The notes beneath the pieces were generated by a model. That model ran no database searches. It saw only the letters and a program-made list of their open reading frames with translations, and was not told the DNA's origin. A program made the position numbers and the translations under genes. Positions 6,038-13,807 of a stretch of DNA of 30,570 bases are shown in pieces (the stretch's first letter is position 1; each line of letters starts with the position of its first letter). Source of the DNA: Clostridia bacterium (lineage in GTDB: Bacteria > Bacillota > Clostridia > Christensenellales > CAG-917); the NCBI GenBank assembly GCA_900754695.1, contig CAAEDU010000013.1, positions 1 to 30,570 on the forward strand. The letters run 5' to 3'.

Positions 6038-6924
6038 ATCGCATATTCTCCTTCGAAGTTTTTCTCCGCGCCGCCCGTCATGGTGACGCCGTCAGAGGTG
6101 AAGACGACAGAGAGCGTGCCGCCGTTCAGGACGATCTCCGCCGCCGCGCCCTCGCGCAGGATGCCGCACGCGATGGCAGCCGCCGCCACCGCGCAGCTCC
6201 CCGTGCCGCAAGCCATGGTCTCGCCGCTGCCCCTCTCCCACACCCGCATCCTGAACCTCGCGGGGGAAAGGATGTTGACGAATTCCGCATTCACCCTCTC
6301 GGGGAAGAGGTGATGGGTCTCGATGAGCCTGCCCATTTTGTCAAGCTCGAGCGTCTCCACGTTCTCGTCCGTGAAGATGACGAAGTGCGGGTTGCCCATG
6401 GAGACCGCGGTCCCCACCCACGTCCGCCCGAAAGCGCGGACGGGGACGCCGCTCCACACCCTGCCGAAGGGGGTCTCGGCGGGCGTATAGCCATCGGGGA
6501 GAAAACTCTCGTCAAGGGGGATGTCTTTTGCCTCGAACACCGCCCTGCCCATGTCCACGGAAGCCCCCGTGCACACGCCGTCATCGACGATGAGGGAGAG
6601 GCGCTTGACGCCGCTCGCCGTCTCCACCGTCATGCTCGTCCTGCCCTCGGTGAGCCCCGTCTCGTAGGCGTACTTGCCCACACAGCGTATGGCGTTGCCG
6701 CACATCTTCCCCTCGCTGCCGTCCGCGTTGAACATCCGCATCCTGACATCCGCAACGCCGCTCGGCAGGATGAGCACCACACCGTCGCCGCCCACACCGA
6801 AGTGTCGGTCGCTGATGGCGGGGACGGCGGCGATCACCTCGCCGCCCCTTGCCGCCGCCTCACGCGCAGTGAGGTCGAAATAGACATAATCGTTGCCGCA
6901 GCCGTTCATCTTTACGAACTTCAT
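6034..6924 (-). CDS. dapF: Diaminopimelate epimerase (DapF)
   Basis: This PLP-independent epimerase of 296 residues interconverts LL- and meso-diaminopimelate, giving the wall cross-linking residue and the lysine precursor. The family signature is intact: MNGCGNDYVYFD at the start, NADGSEGKMCGNAIRC with catalytic C75, GNPHFVIF (177-184), and ERGSGETMACGTGSC with catalytic C239. It is slightly longer than the common 270-280 residues, without an obvious extra domain. AAAGGAGG lies seven bases before ATG 6924. It sits 12 bases after asnB and overlaps dapL by four bases, so it is one transcription unit. The reaction runs after DapL, which makes the gene pair self-consistent. Confidence 0.97.
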   Translation of the reverse strand: MKFVKMNGCGNDYVYFDLTAREAAARGGEVIAAVPAISDRHFGVGGDGVVLILPSGVADVRMRMFNADGSEGKMCGNAIRCVGKYAYETGLTEGRTSMTVETASGVKRLSLIVDDGVCTGASVDMGRAVFEAKDIPLDESFLPDGYTPAETPFGRVWSGVPVRAFGRTWVGTAVSMGNPHFVIFTDENVETLELDKMGRLIETHHLFPERVNAEFVNILSPARFRMRVWERGSGETMACGTGSCAVAAAAIACGILREGAAAEIVLNGGTLSVVFTSDGVTMTGGAEKNFEGEYAI

Positions 6925-6936
6925 GACTTCCTCCTT

Positions 6937-8520
6937 TCAGATCCCGCTCGCGCCGTAGTTGGAGAGCACCCTCGCGGACGGATCCTTCACGCCGACGAGC
7001 CCATCCCATTCGCGGTTGGGCATCCAGAAATCCGCGATGCTCGCCGCCGTGCGGGGATAATATTTTTCAAACAGCTCGCGGTAAAGCAGGCTCTCCTTGG
7101 TGAAGGGGCGGGCGTGAGAATAGCACTGTCTCCTCCTCTCGAACTCCTCGTCCGTGAACCTGCTCTCCGCATACTCCCTGATGACATCCACCATGGAGTG
7201 TCCCACCGCGTCCGAGAACGCCGCCTTCTCACGCCATAGGATGCTCTCGGGCAGAAGGTCGCCCTCGAAAGCCTTGCGCAGGAGATATTTGCCCTTGCCG
7301 TAGACGTTCATCTTCATCGCGGGGTCTATGCGCATGACGTATCGCACGAAGTCGAGGTCGCCGAAGGGCACCCGCGCCTCCATGCCGTGCACCGAGATAC
7401 ACCTGTCCGCGCGCAGGACGTCGTACATATAAAGCTCCCGCACCCTCTTTGCCGCCTCCTGCCCGAACGCCGCGGGAGTGGGCGCGAAGTCGGTATATTT
7501 ATAGCCAAAGAGTTCGTCCGAGACCTCGCCCGTGAGGATAACTTTGATGTCGGTGTGCTCGCGGATATACCTGCACACAAGGTACATCCCCACGCTCGCC
7601 CGTATGGTTGTGATGTCGAACGTCCCGAGCGCCGCCACCACGTCTTCCAGCGAGGAGAGCACGTCGTCGCGGTCGATGATGACCTCGGTGTGCTCCGCCC
7701 CGATGTGCTTTGCCACCTGCGCGGCGTATTTAAGGTCGATGGCGTCCGTGTCCATGCCGATCGCGAACGTCCTCACGGGCTTGCCGAGCTCCCTCGCCGC
7801 CACCGCGCACACCAGACTGCTGTCCAGCCCGCCCGAGAGCAGGAAGCCGAGCGGCGCGTCCGCGTCCAGCCTCTTCTTTATGCCCGCGACGAGCTTCTCA
7901 CGGATGTTGCGGGTCACCGTCTCCATGTCCTCCCTCACCGTCTCCCCGGGGAAAGCGGGGTCGGTATACCGCACGAATTCCCCGTCCGCGTAATAGCACC
8001 CGGGAGGGAACGCCCGCACCTCGTCCGCGATGTCCGTGAGGTTCTTCGCCTCGGACGCGAAGATGATGCGCCCGCTCTCCGAATAGCCGTAAAAGAGAGG
8101 GCGGATGCCGATGGGATCGCGCGCGGCGACGAACCTCCCTCTCGCCGCGTCGTAAATGACCATGGCGAACTCCGCGTCCAGCCGCTCGAACATCCCCAAG
8201 CCGTACTCCCTGTAAAGGGGCAGGATGAGCTCGCAGTCGCTGTCGCTCCCGAAGGTATATCCCCTCTCCTCGAGCTCCCGCCTCGTCTTGCGGAAGCCGT
8301 AGAGCTCCCCGTTGCAGACGGCGCAGTTGCCGTCCATGAAGAAGGGCTGCATCCCCTCCTCCGTAAGCCCCATGATCGCCAGCCGCTGAAAGCCCACGAT
8401 GCCGCCGCCGAATCTCACGACGCGCTGCATGTCGGGTCCCCTGGACGCCGTCTTTTCAAACGCTCTTTCAAATATCTCGTCGGGCATATCCTGCCCCGTA
8501 TAAACCATTACCGTACACAT
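6937..8520 (-). CDS. asnB: Glutamine-dependent asparagine synthetase (AsnB-type)
   Basis: Two domains are visible. The N-terminal class II glutaminase has nucleophile Cys2 (MCTVMVYTG), SRGPD (26-30), NGELYGF (70-76) and SDSDCE (92-97). The C-terminal AMP-forming synthetase has the pyrophosphate loop SGGLDSS (229-235), FAIGMD and TGEVSDELFGY. It should form asparagine from aspartate, glutamine and ATP. At 527 residues it is of the shorter clostridial AsnB type. ATG 8520 is preceded by CGGAG. Being first gene of an operon with dapF and dapL, it could instead (inference) amidate meso-DAP, as AsnB/LtsA relatives do in some Gram-positives. A link through the aspartate family is the simpler reading. 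The 103 bases upstream show no convincing promoter, so read-through from pyrG is possible. Confidence 0.92.
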   Translation of the reverse strand: MCTVMVYTGQDMPDEIFERAFEKTASRGPDMQRVVRFGGGIVGFQRLAIMGLTEEGMQPFFMDGNCAVCNGELYGFRKTRRELEERGYTFGSDSDCELILPLYREYGLGMFERLDAEFAMVIYDAARGRFVAARDPIGIRPLFYGYSESGRIIFASEAKNLTDIADEVRAFPPGCYYADGEFVRYTDPAFPGETVREDMETVTRNIREKLVAGIKKRLDADAPLGFLLSGGLDSSLVCAVAARELGKPVRTFAIGMDTDAIDLKYAAQVAKHIGAEHTEVIIDRDDVLSSLEDVVAALGTFDITTIRASVGMYLVCRYIREHTDIKVILTGEVSDELFGYKYTDFAPTPAAFGQEAAKRVRELYMYDVLRADRCISVHGMEARVPFGDLDFVRYVMRIDPAMKMNVYGKGKYLLRKAFEGDLLPESILWREKAAFSDAVGHSMVDVIREYAESRFTDEEFERRRQCYSHARPFTKESLLYRELFEKYYPRTAASIADFWMPNREWDGLVGVKDPSARVLSNYGASGI

Positions 8521-8623
8521 TTTTTACTCCGTTGTGACCGATCGCCGAATGTTGCGTCCCGCGCCGGTCTTTGCAATATCTCGCTTTTATTGTGCTGGAT
8601 CTTTCGTTAAACCTGCCGTTCAG

Positions 8624-10258
8624 TCATTTCGCGCGATCATCGCGGTTTCGGTCCTTGGCGTTTTTCGCCCTCTCGGACGCGGCACGGATGAACGCCGCAA
8701 AGAGCGGGTGCGCCTTGTTGGGACGGGACTTGAACTCCGGGTGATACTGCACTCCGACAAAGAATCCGCACCCTTTGACGCTCACCGCCTCCACCAGCCT
8801 GCCGTCCGGGGAAAGCCCTTCGATGCACAGCCCGTTTTCTTTCAGGATGCCGCGGTAGTCGTTGTTGAACTCATAGCGATGACGGTGCCTTTCGCGGACG
8901 CTGTCCGCCCCGTATATCTCCCGCAGCACGCCGCCCTCCTGCAACGCGCACTCGTAGGCGCCCAGCCTCATCGTGCCCCCTTTGGGGATGTCTCCGTACT
9001 GGTCGGGCATGAGGTCAATCACCTTGCTCCCCGTCTCACAAAACTCGCCGGAACATGCGTCCGCGATGTGGCAGACATCCCGCGCGAACTCGATGACCGC
9101 GGTCTGCATCCCGAGGCATATCCCGAGATATGGCACGTCGTGCTCGCGGGCATATCTTGCCGCCGCGATCTTGCCCTCCGTCCCCCTCTCGCCGAAGCCC
9201 CCGGGAACGAGGATGCCGTCCGCGTCTCCGAGCAGCCTTTCCGCGCTCTCCGGAGTGACGTCCTCCGCCTCCGTCCACTCTATCTCCACGCTCACGCCGT
9301 TCTCTATCCCGCCGTGGCGCAGCGCCTCCGCGACGGAAAGATAGGCGTCGCGCATCCTCACGTATTTGCCGACGAGCGCGATCTTCACCCTCCCCGACGG
9401 AGAAGCCGCCCTTTTCAGCATCGCCTTCCATTCCGCAAGATCGGGCTCTCCCGCGGGCAGTCCCAGCTCTCTCGCCGCCACGGCGGAAAAGTTGCTGCGC
9501 TCCAACATCACGGGCGCCTCGTAGATGCAGGGCACGGTGAGGTTCTCTATGATGCAGTCGGGCTTGACGTCGCAAAACAGCGCGAGCTTGCTCCTTGCGC
9601 TCTCGTCAAGGGGCATCTCCTGCCTCGTCACGATGATGTCGGGCGAGATGCCCATCGCCCTGAGTTCCTTGACTGAGTGCTGGGTGGGCTTGGTCTTCTG
9701 CTCCCCCGACGAGGCGATGTACGGCACCAGCGTGACGTGGATATAAAGGCAATTCTCACGTCCCACTTCCCTGCCTATCTGCCTCACCGCTTCGAGGAAG
9801 GGCTGGCTCTCGATGTCGCCGATGGTGCCGCCGATCTCCGTCATCACGATGTCCGCGCCCGTCTTGCCGCCGACCGCGTAGATGTAGTCCTTGATGGCGC
9901 CCGTCACATGCGGGATGATCTGCACCGTCTCGCCGAGATACTCCCCTCTGCGCTCGCGGCTCAGCACATCCCAATACACCTTGCCCGTGGTGAGGTTGGA
10001 GAAGCGGTTGAGGTCCTCGTCGATGAACCGCTCGTAATGCCCGAGGTCGAGGTCGGTCTCGGCGCCGTCCTCGGTGACGAACACCTCGCCGTGCTGACAG
10101 GGGCTCATCGTGCCCGGGTCGACGTTGATATAGGGGTCGAGCTTCTGCGCCGCCACCCTGAATCCGCGCGCCTTCATCAGCCTGCCGAGGGACGCCATGA
10201 CGATGCCCTTCCCGAGCCCGGAGACCACTCCGCCCGTCACAAAAACATACTTGGTCAT
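8624..10258 (-). CDS. pyrG: CTP synthase (PyrG)
   Basis: This 544-residue enzyme makes CTP from UTP, ATP and glutamine. The N-terminal synthetase domain (about 1-266) starts [17 protein letters not shown] and contains [37 protein letters not shown] and GGTIGDIES. The C-terminal class I glutaminase has GGFGERG, the nucleophile Cys in YLGICLGMQ (about 378) and the His-Glu pair in YHPEF. ATG 10258 is preferred over the ATG at 10357: it has AAAGGAG eight bases upstream, gives the usual length, and the upstream extension is Arg-rich and spans a terminator hairpin. A strong terminator or attenuator stem stands in the 193-base gap after guaA (10299-10347). Confidence 0.97.
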   Translation of the reverse strand: MTKYVFVTGGVVSGLGKGIVMASLGRLMKARGFRVAAQKLDPYINVDPGTMSPCQHGEVFVTEDGAETDLDLGHYERFIDEDLNRFSNLTTGKVYWDVLSRERRGEYLGETVQIIPHVTGAIKDYIYAVGGKTGADIVMTEIGGTIGDIESQPFLEAVRQIGREVGRENCLYIHVTLVPYIASSGEQKTKPTQHSVKELRAMGISPDIIVTRQEMPLDESARSKLALFCDVKPDCIIENLTVPCIYEAPVMLERSNFSAVAARELGLPAGEPDLAEWKAMLKRAASPSGRVKIALVGKYVRMRDAYLSVAEALRHGGIENGVSVEIEWTEAEDVTPESAERLLGDADGILVPGGFGERGTEGKIAAARYAREHDVPYLGICLGMQTAVIEFARDVCHIADACSGEFCETGSKVIDLMPDQYGDIPKGGTMRLGAYECALQEGGVLREIYGADSVRERHRHRYEFNNDYRGILKENGLCIEGLSPDGRLVEAVSVKGCGFFVGVQYHPEFKSRPNKAHPLFAAFIRAASERAKNAKDRNRDDRAK

Positions 10259-10298
10259 ACACTTCTCCTTTGCGGCGCCTCCGCACCGCCGTCGCCTT

Positions 10299-10347
10299 AA
10301 AAAACGAGAAAGGCACTTTATCGGTTCTTTTTCACCGATAAAGTGCC
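10299..10347 (-). terminator. Intrinsic terminator or attenuator between guaA and pyrG
   Basis: Fourteen-base perfect arms (GGCACTTTATCGGT/ACCGATAAAGTGCC) close an eight-base loop. On the minus strand they are followed by TTTCTCGTTTTTT. It can simply end the guaA transcript. Because a GGGGG run directly precedes the stem and pyrG starts about 40 bases further on, it might alternatively work as a pyrG attenuator, as pyrG leaders do in other Gram-positives. No convincing promoter was found between guaA and the stem. Confidence 0.8.
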
Positions 10348-10362
10348 CCCTTTGCACTTCTT

Positions 10363-10399
10363 AATGTCGCTCACATACGTTTCGTATGCGCGCGACATT
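10363..10399. other. Hairpin in the guaA-pyrG gap
   Basis: AATGTCGC and GCGACATT form the outer arms, with an inner CATACG/CGTATG stem and a three-base loop, interrupted by a small internal loop. T-rich sequence follows on the plus strand and A-rich sequence precedes it on the minus strand. It lies just upstream of the terminator at 10299-10347 in the minus transcript. Its role is unknown. Confidence 0.5.
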
Positions 10400-10451
10400 T
10401 TATTCTTTTCTTATTGCGTTTCCGTCTTGCTCCGCGCCCTTGCGGTGACGG

Positions 10452-11984
10452 TCACTCCCACTCTATCGTGGCGGGAGGTTTGCCCGTGATGTCGTAGACC
10501 ACTCTGCCCGCGCCTTCGATCTCGTCCACGATGCGCTTTGCCGCGCGGTCGAGCACGGGATAGGGCACGCGGACGTATTCGCAAGTCATAAAGTCCGACG
10601 TCCGCACCGCGCGCAGGGCGATGACATAGCCGTATGCTCTGAAATCCCCCACCACGCCCACGCTGCGCACCGAGGTCAGCACGGCGAAGAATTGGTCCGC
10701 TCTGACGTTGCCCTTCGCCATCTCCTCGCGGAAGATGATGTCCGCGTCGCGCAGGATGTCGAGCTTTTCCTTGGTGACTTCGCCGAGGCACCTCACAGCA
10801 AGCCCCGGCCCCGGGAAGGGCTGGCGCCCCACTATGCTCTCGGGCAGACCGAGCTTGCGCCCGAGCGCGCGCACCTCGTCCTTGAACAGACCGCGGAGGG
10901 GCTCCACTATGCCGACGAACCTGCTCTCCTTGGGGAGACCGCCCACGTTGTGATGGCTCTTTATGTTGGCGCCGCCGATCGCGCCGCTCTCGATGACGTC
11001 GGGATAGATGGTGCCCTGCGCGAGGAAGCACCCTTCATATCGTGCGCTCTCCTCCTCGAACACTCTCACGAACTCCTCGCCGATGATCTTGCGCTTTTGT
11101 TCGGGCTCCGTGACGCCCGCGAGCCTTTTGAGGAAACGCTCCTCCGCGTCCACGCACACAAGGCGGAGAGACCTGCCGCCGAACGCTGCTCTTATCTCCT
11201 CCCCCTCGTTCTTGCGCATCATGCCGTGATCCACGAATATGCAGGTGAGACGGTCGGGCACCGCGCGCTCGATGAGCGCCGCCGCCACGGCGGAATCCAC
11301 CCCGCCCGAAAGCCCCAGCACCACCTCGTGTCCGCCCACGGTCTCGCGGATCCTCTCAACCTCGCTCTCGATGTAGGCGTCCATGGTGTAATCGCCCTTA
11401 GCGCCGCACACCTTGTAGAGGAAGTTGCGGATGATGCGTTTGCCGCCGCGGGTGCGCTCCACTTCGGGGTGGAACTGCACGCCGTACAGCCTTCTTTCGT
11501 CGCACGCGACCGCCGCCGCGGGACAATTCGCCGTCACCGCCGTCACGCGGAAGCCTTCCGGCACCCTCGATACGTAGTCGGTGTGGCTCATCAGCGTGCG
11601 CATGGGGCTCCTGACTCCGCCGAAGAGCACGCATTTCTCCGTCGCGGTCACTTCCGTCGTGCCGTATTCGGACACTTCGCAGGGGTTCACCTCGCCTCCC
11701 AGCGCCGCGCACATCATCTGCATTCCGTAGCATATCCCGAGCACGGGGATGCCCAGCCCGAACAGCGCGGGATCCGCTTTGGGCGCGTCCTCCGCGTACA
11801 CGCTGAACGGACCGCCTGTGAGGATGATGCCTACGGGCGCGAGCGCGCGCACTTCCTCCGCGGGCGTCGAGCCCGGAAGAATGACGGAATGCACCCTGAG
11901 CCCGCGCACGCACCGCGCGATGAGCTCCTTATACTGCCCGCCGAAATCAAGCACCAATACTGTCTGATGTTCCCTTTCTCTCAT
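10452..11984 (-). CDS. guaA: GMP synthase, glutamine-hydrolysing (GuaA)
   Basis: This enzyme converts XMP to GMP with ATP and glutamine. The N-terminal class I glutaminase has DFGGQYKELIAR, TGGPFSVY, nucleophile C85 in LGICYGMQ and HPE at about 172-174. The ATP-pyrophosphatase domain has LGLSGGVDS (223-231), VDHGMMRKNE and the C-terminal dimerisation domain starting RQPFPGPGLAVR. The tail ends in the near-universal TIEWE. At 510 residues it is a normal length. I prefer ATG 11984 (MREREHQTVLVLDFGGQ) to ATG 12014, since families start a few residues before LDFGGQ. Its only ribosome-site candidate (CAAAGG) is weak and close. The start lies 38 bases inside the ANTAR gene, so translation is probably coupled to it. 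Confidence 0.97.
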   Translation of the reverse strand: MREREHQTVLVLDFGGQYKELIARCVRGLRVHSVILPGSTPAEEVRALAPVGIILTGGPFSVYAEDAPKADPALFGLGIPVLGICYGMQMMCAALGGEVNPCEVSEYGTTEVTATEKCVLFGGVRSPMRTLMSHTDYVSRVPEGFRVTAVTANCPAAAVACDERRLYGVQFHPEVERTRGGKRIIRNFLYKVCGAKGDYTMDAYIESEVERIRETVGGHEVVLGLSGGVDSAVAAALIERAVPDRLTCIFVDHGMMRKNEGEEIRAAFGGRSLRLVCVDAEERFLKRLAGVTEPEQKRKIIGEEFVRVFEEESARYEGCFLAQGTIYPDVIESGAIGGANIKSHHNVGGLPKESRFVGIVEPLRGLFKDEVRALGRKLGLPESIVGRQPFPGPGLAVRCLGEVTKEKLDILRDADIIFREEMAKGNVRADQFFAVLTSVRSVGVVGDFRAYGYVIALRAVRTSDFMTCEYVRVPYPVLDRAAKRIVDEIEGAGRVVYDITGKPPATIEWE

Positions 11985-12528
11985 AGCCTTTGATGATATC
12001 CTTTGCCACCGCATACCGCGTGAGCCTGTTGTCCATTGCCGTCTTTTCGATGAAGCGGTGCGCCGCCTGCTCCGTCATCTTGCGCCTCTCGACAAGGAGA
12101 CACTTCGCTCTCCCCACCGCCTGCGCCTCGAGCACCTTGCGCCTGAGCCCCGCGTTTTCACGGACGAGAGCTCCGTACGCCGTGCGGATGGAAGCAAGCT
12201 GCCCGAAAAACATCTCGCACGCCCCGTCGTCCGCCTGCGCGTCAAGCACGCATACGCCGCCCGCAGTCAGCTTGTCGAGGAGCATCTTCGGGAGCGTTCT
12301 CACGGGGACGAACACCACCGTCGCTTCGGATGCCGCCGCACACTTCAGGGCGAATTCCACTCCCCGCCCGTCCTCGCGCTGCACCACGACCGCAAAGTCC
12401 GCGCCGCCACGCGCCAGCACTCCGAGACACTCCGCCTCCGAAGAGGGGGTGAGGACCGTTCCGACCTTCCCAAGCAGCCGGTTCAGACGTTCGCATTTCG
12501 CGTCGGAGACCAGAACGGTAGTGTACAT
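11947..12528 (-). CDS. ANTAR-domain RNA-binding regulator with degenerate receiver
   Basis: The C-terminal third (about residues 125-185: LRRKVLEAQAVGRAKCLLVE...MTEQAAHRFIEKTAMD) is an ANTAR domain, the three-helix RNA-binding module of AmiR/NasR-type antiterminators. The N-terminal about 115 residues have the alternating strand/helix pattern of a response-regulator receiver, but the usual phospho-Asp position at the end of strand 3 reads DFAVVVQRED with no aspartate in place. Signalling is therefore probably not phosphorylation. ANTAR proteins bind paired hexaloop hairpins in leader RNAs and prevent termination. The gene overlaps guaA by 38 bases and has a strong promoter upstream. Control of nitrogen/glutamine genes is a common ANTAR theme, but its target here is inference. 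I saw no obvious paired hexaloop motif nearby. Confidence 0.85.
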   Translation of the reverse strand: MYTTVLVSDAKCERLNRLLGKVGTVLTPSSEAECLGVLARGGADFAVVVQREDGRGVEFALKCAAASEATVVFVPVRTLPKMLLDKLTAGGVCVLDAQADDGACEMFFGQLASIRTAYGALVRENAGLRRKVLEAQAVGRAKCLLVERRKMTEQAAHRFIEKTAMDNRLTRYAVAKDIIKGYERKGTSDSIGA

Positions 12529-12557
12529 ATCTCGCCTCTCAAAAAAAATATGCCGCC

Positions 12558-12587
12558 ATATTAAAACCGCACCGCCCGCAAAGTCAA
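12558..12587 (-). promoter_or_regulatory. Promoter of the ANTAR-guaA operon with UP-like A/T tract
   Basis: On the minus strand TTGACT (12582-12587) and TAATAT (12558-12563, 18-base gap) or TTAATA (17-base gap) form a good promoter. Directly upstream (12588-12617) are runs of A and T that stand out in this GC-rich DNA, as an UP element or bent DNA would. A GAGAGG ribosome site precedes ATG 12528. Confidence 0.7.
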
Positions 12588-12666
12588 GAAAAATTTTTCG
12601 CTTTTTTCAAAAAAATCTCACTCGCCCGTCCTCTCAAAAAAAACGCGATTTTTCGCAAAAAAACAT

Positions 12667-12694
12667 TTGACGGATCCCCCCTCCTTAATATAAA
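12667..12694 (+). promoter_or_regulatory. Orphan plus-strand promoter
   Basis: TTGACG (12667-12672) and TATAAA (12689-12694) are 16 bases apart. It points into the hairpin terminator at 12707-12733 and, beyond that, antisense to tadA. No plus-strand gene follows. Confidence 0.45.
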
Positions 12695-12706
12695 CTTTTC
12701 CGTGTC

Positions 12707-12733
12707 ACCTCCCCTCGGGAGGTCTTTTGTTTT
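12707..12733 (+). terminator. Hairpin with T-run following the orphan promoter
   Basis: ACCTCCC and GGGAGGT pair around CTC and are followed by CTTTTGTTTT. A transcript from the promoter at 12667-12694 would be only about 30 bases long. The dispersed repeat begins at the next base (12734). Confidence 0.65.
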
Positions 12734-12778
12734 ATGCCAGACAGGAATAATACGAACCAGCCTCGGAGCAATTCTTTT
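12734..12778 (+). repeat. Dispersed 45-bp repeat, copy 3
   Basis: It matches the inverse of 86-130 at 44 of 45 bases (only G versus A differs), and 2080-2104 over the first 25 bases. It ends four bases before the tadA stop codon, filling the gap between a terminator and tadA. Confidence 0.8.
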
Positions 12779-12781
12779 CGG

Positions 12782-13273
12782 TCAGATGTTGTTGTCGGGG
12801 GCGGAGGTTTTTTGCGCGCGTTTTTGGCGGAAGAAGGAGGTGAGGAGGGATGCGCACTCCTCCTCGAGGACGCCGCCCGTGACCTCGATGTCGTGGTTGA
12901 AAAGTCCCTTTCGGAAGAGGTCCACCCTGCTGCCCGCGGCGCCGGTTTTCGGGTCGTACGCGCCGAAGACGACTCTGCGGACGCGCGCGTTGATCATCGC
13001 GCCCGCGCACATGGGACAGGGCTCCAGGGTGACATAGACGTCGCAGTCTTCCAGCCACCAGTTGCCGATGGCTTTTGCCGCGCTCTCCAGCGCCACGATC
13101 TCGGCATGGCGGACGGCGGAATTTTCCCTCTCCTTGAAGTTGCACCCCTCGGCGACGATGCTGCCGTCCTTTACGACGACGGCGCCCACGGGCACCTCGT
13201 CCGCCTCGGCGCACTCGGCGGCGAGCTCCAGCGCCCGCCTCATAAACTTTTCATCCGTTGCGGTGTCGTACAT
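12782..13273 (-). CDS. tadA: tRNA adenosine(34) deaminase TadA
   Basis: This 163-residue zinc-dependent deaminase converts A34 to inosine in the anticodon of tRNA-Arg(ACG), and that tRNA is encoded at 1395-1471 here. The CDA-fold signature is complete: H56-A-E58 (zinc ligand and proton shuttle) and PCPMC with ligands C86 and C89. VPVGAVVV, NSAVRHAEI and the conserved FGAYDPKTGAAGS support TadA over other deaminases, with the usual C-terminal helix. GGAGG lies seven bases upstream of ATG 13273. It is the last gene after walJ-CPBP-CPBP-rlmH, 69 bases behind rlmH. That gap contains GC-rich stems without a T-run. Confidence 0.95.
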   Translation of the reverse strand: MYDTATDEKFMRRALELAAECAEADEVPVGAVVVKDGSIVAEGCNFKERENSAVRHAEIVALESAAKAIGNWWLEDCDVYVTLEPCPMCAGAMINARVRRVVFGAYDPKTGAAGSRVDLFRKGLFNHDIEVTGGVLEEECASLLTSFFRQKRAQKTSAPDNNI

Positions 13274-13342
13274 GATCGTCCTCCGTCCGCGGCTCGAAGC
13301 CGCCCCGTCGACCCTCGGGCGCTTCCGCCCGCGAGCGCGCTT

Positions 13343-13804
13343 TCATTTGTGATACGGCGTGCCGCCGATGATGGTGAATGCACGGTAGAGCTGCTCGGCG
13401 AGCATCACCCTGAAAAGCTGGTGCGGGAAGGTCATGGCGCCGAATGACACGACCTCATCCGCGCGTTTTACGGCGCCCTCCGCGAGCCCGTGGCTCCCTC
13501 CGATGAGGAAGCTGAACTCCGAGACTCCCGCGGCGCACTTCCCCGCGATGAAGGCGGCGAGCTCCTCGCTGGACAGCCTCTTCCCTCTGCCGTCCAAAGC
13601 CACGACGCAGCCTTTCGCCTTTGCAAAGAGCGCCTCCGTCTCCGTCTCGCTCTGTTCCGAAGGAGACTTCCCGGCGGGGGCAGGCGGCACCTCTATGACG
13701 GAAAAGGCGCAATGCGCGGAGAGCCGCTTTGCGTATTCCGCCACGGCGTCCGCGAAATATTTCTCTTTCAGTCTGCCGACGGCGACGACATTCACCCTGA
13801 CCAT
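13343..13804 (-). CDS. rlmH: 23S rRNA (pseudouridine-1915-N3)-methyltransferase RlmH
   Basis: This small SPOUT-fold methyltransferase of 153 residues methylates pseudouridine 1915 in helix 69 of 23S rRNA, using S-adenosylmethionine. The trefoil-knot SAM site is seen in FLIGGSHGLAEGA (about 98-110). The substrate-binding tail MTFPHQLFRVMLAEQLYRAFTIIGGTPYHK is diagnostic, although the protein stops at K instead of the usual YHK-Y/H end, which is still within family variation. It starts three bases after the stop codon of the CPBP gene, so translation is coupled, and no strong ribosome site precedes ATG 13804. In Bacillus, rlmH follows walJ and htrC. Here it follows walJ and two CPBP genes. Confidence 0.95.
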   Translation of the reverse strand: MVRVNVVAVGRLKEKYFADAVAEYAKRLSAHCAFSVIEVPPAPAGKSPSEQSETETEALFAKAKGCVVALDGRGKRLSSEELAAFIAGKCAAGVSEFSFLIGGSHGLAEGAVKRADEVVSFGAMTFPHQLFRVMLAEQLYRAFTIIGGTPYHK

Positions 13805-13807
13805 AGC

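Noticed and set aside
10259..12720. Paired hexaloop hairpins as ANTAR target near guaA and pyrG
   Set aside because: The stems present have loops of three or eight bases and do not show the A1/G4 hexaloop pattern.
12734..13447. Plus-strand frame starting at the ATG of the dispersed repeat
   Set aside because: It runs antisense to tadA and into rlmH, with no ribosome site, and the other copies of the repeat diverge in frame.
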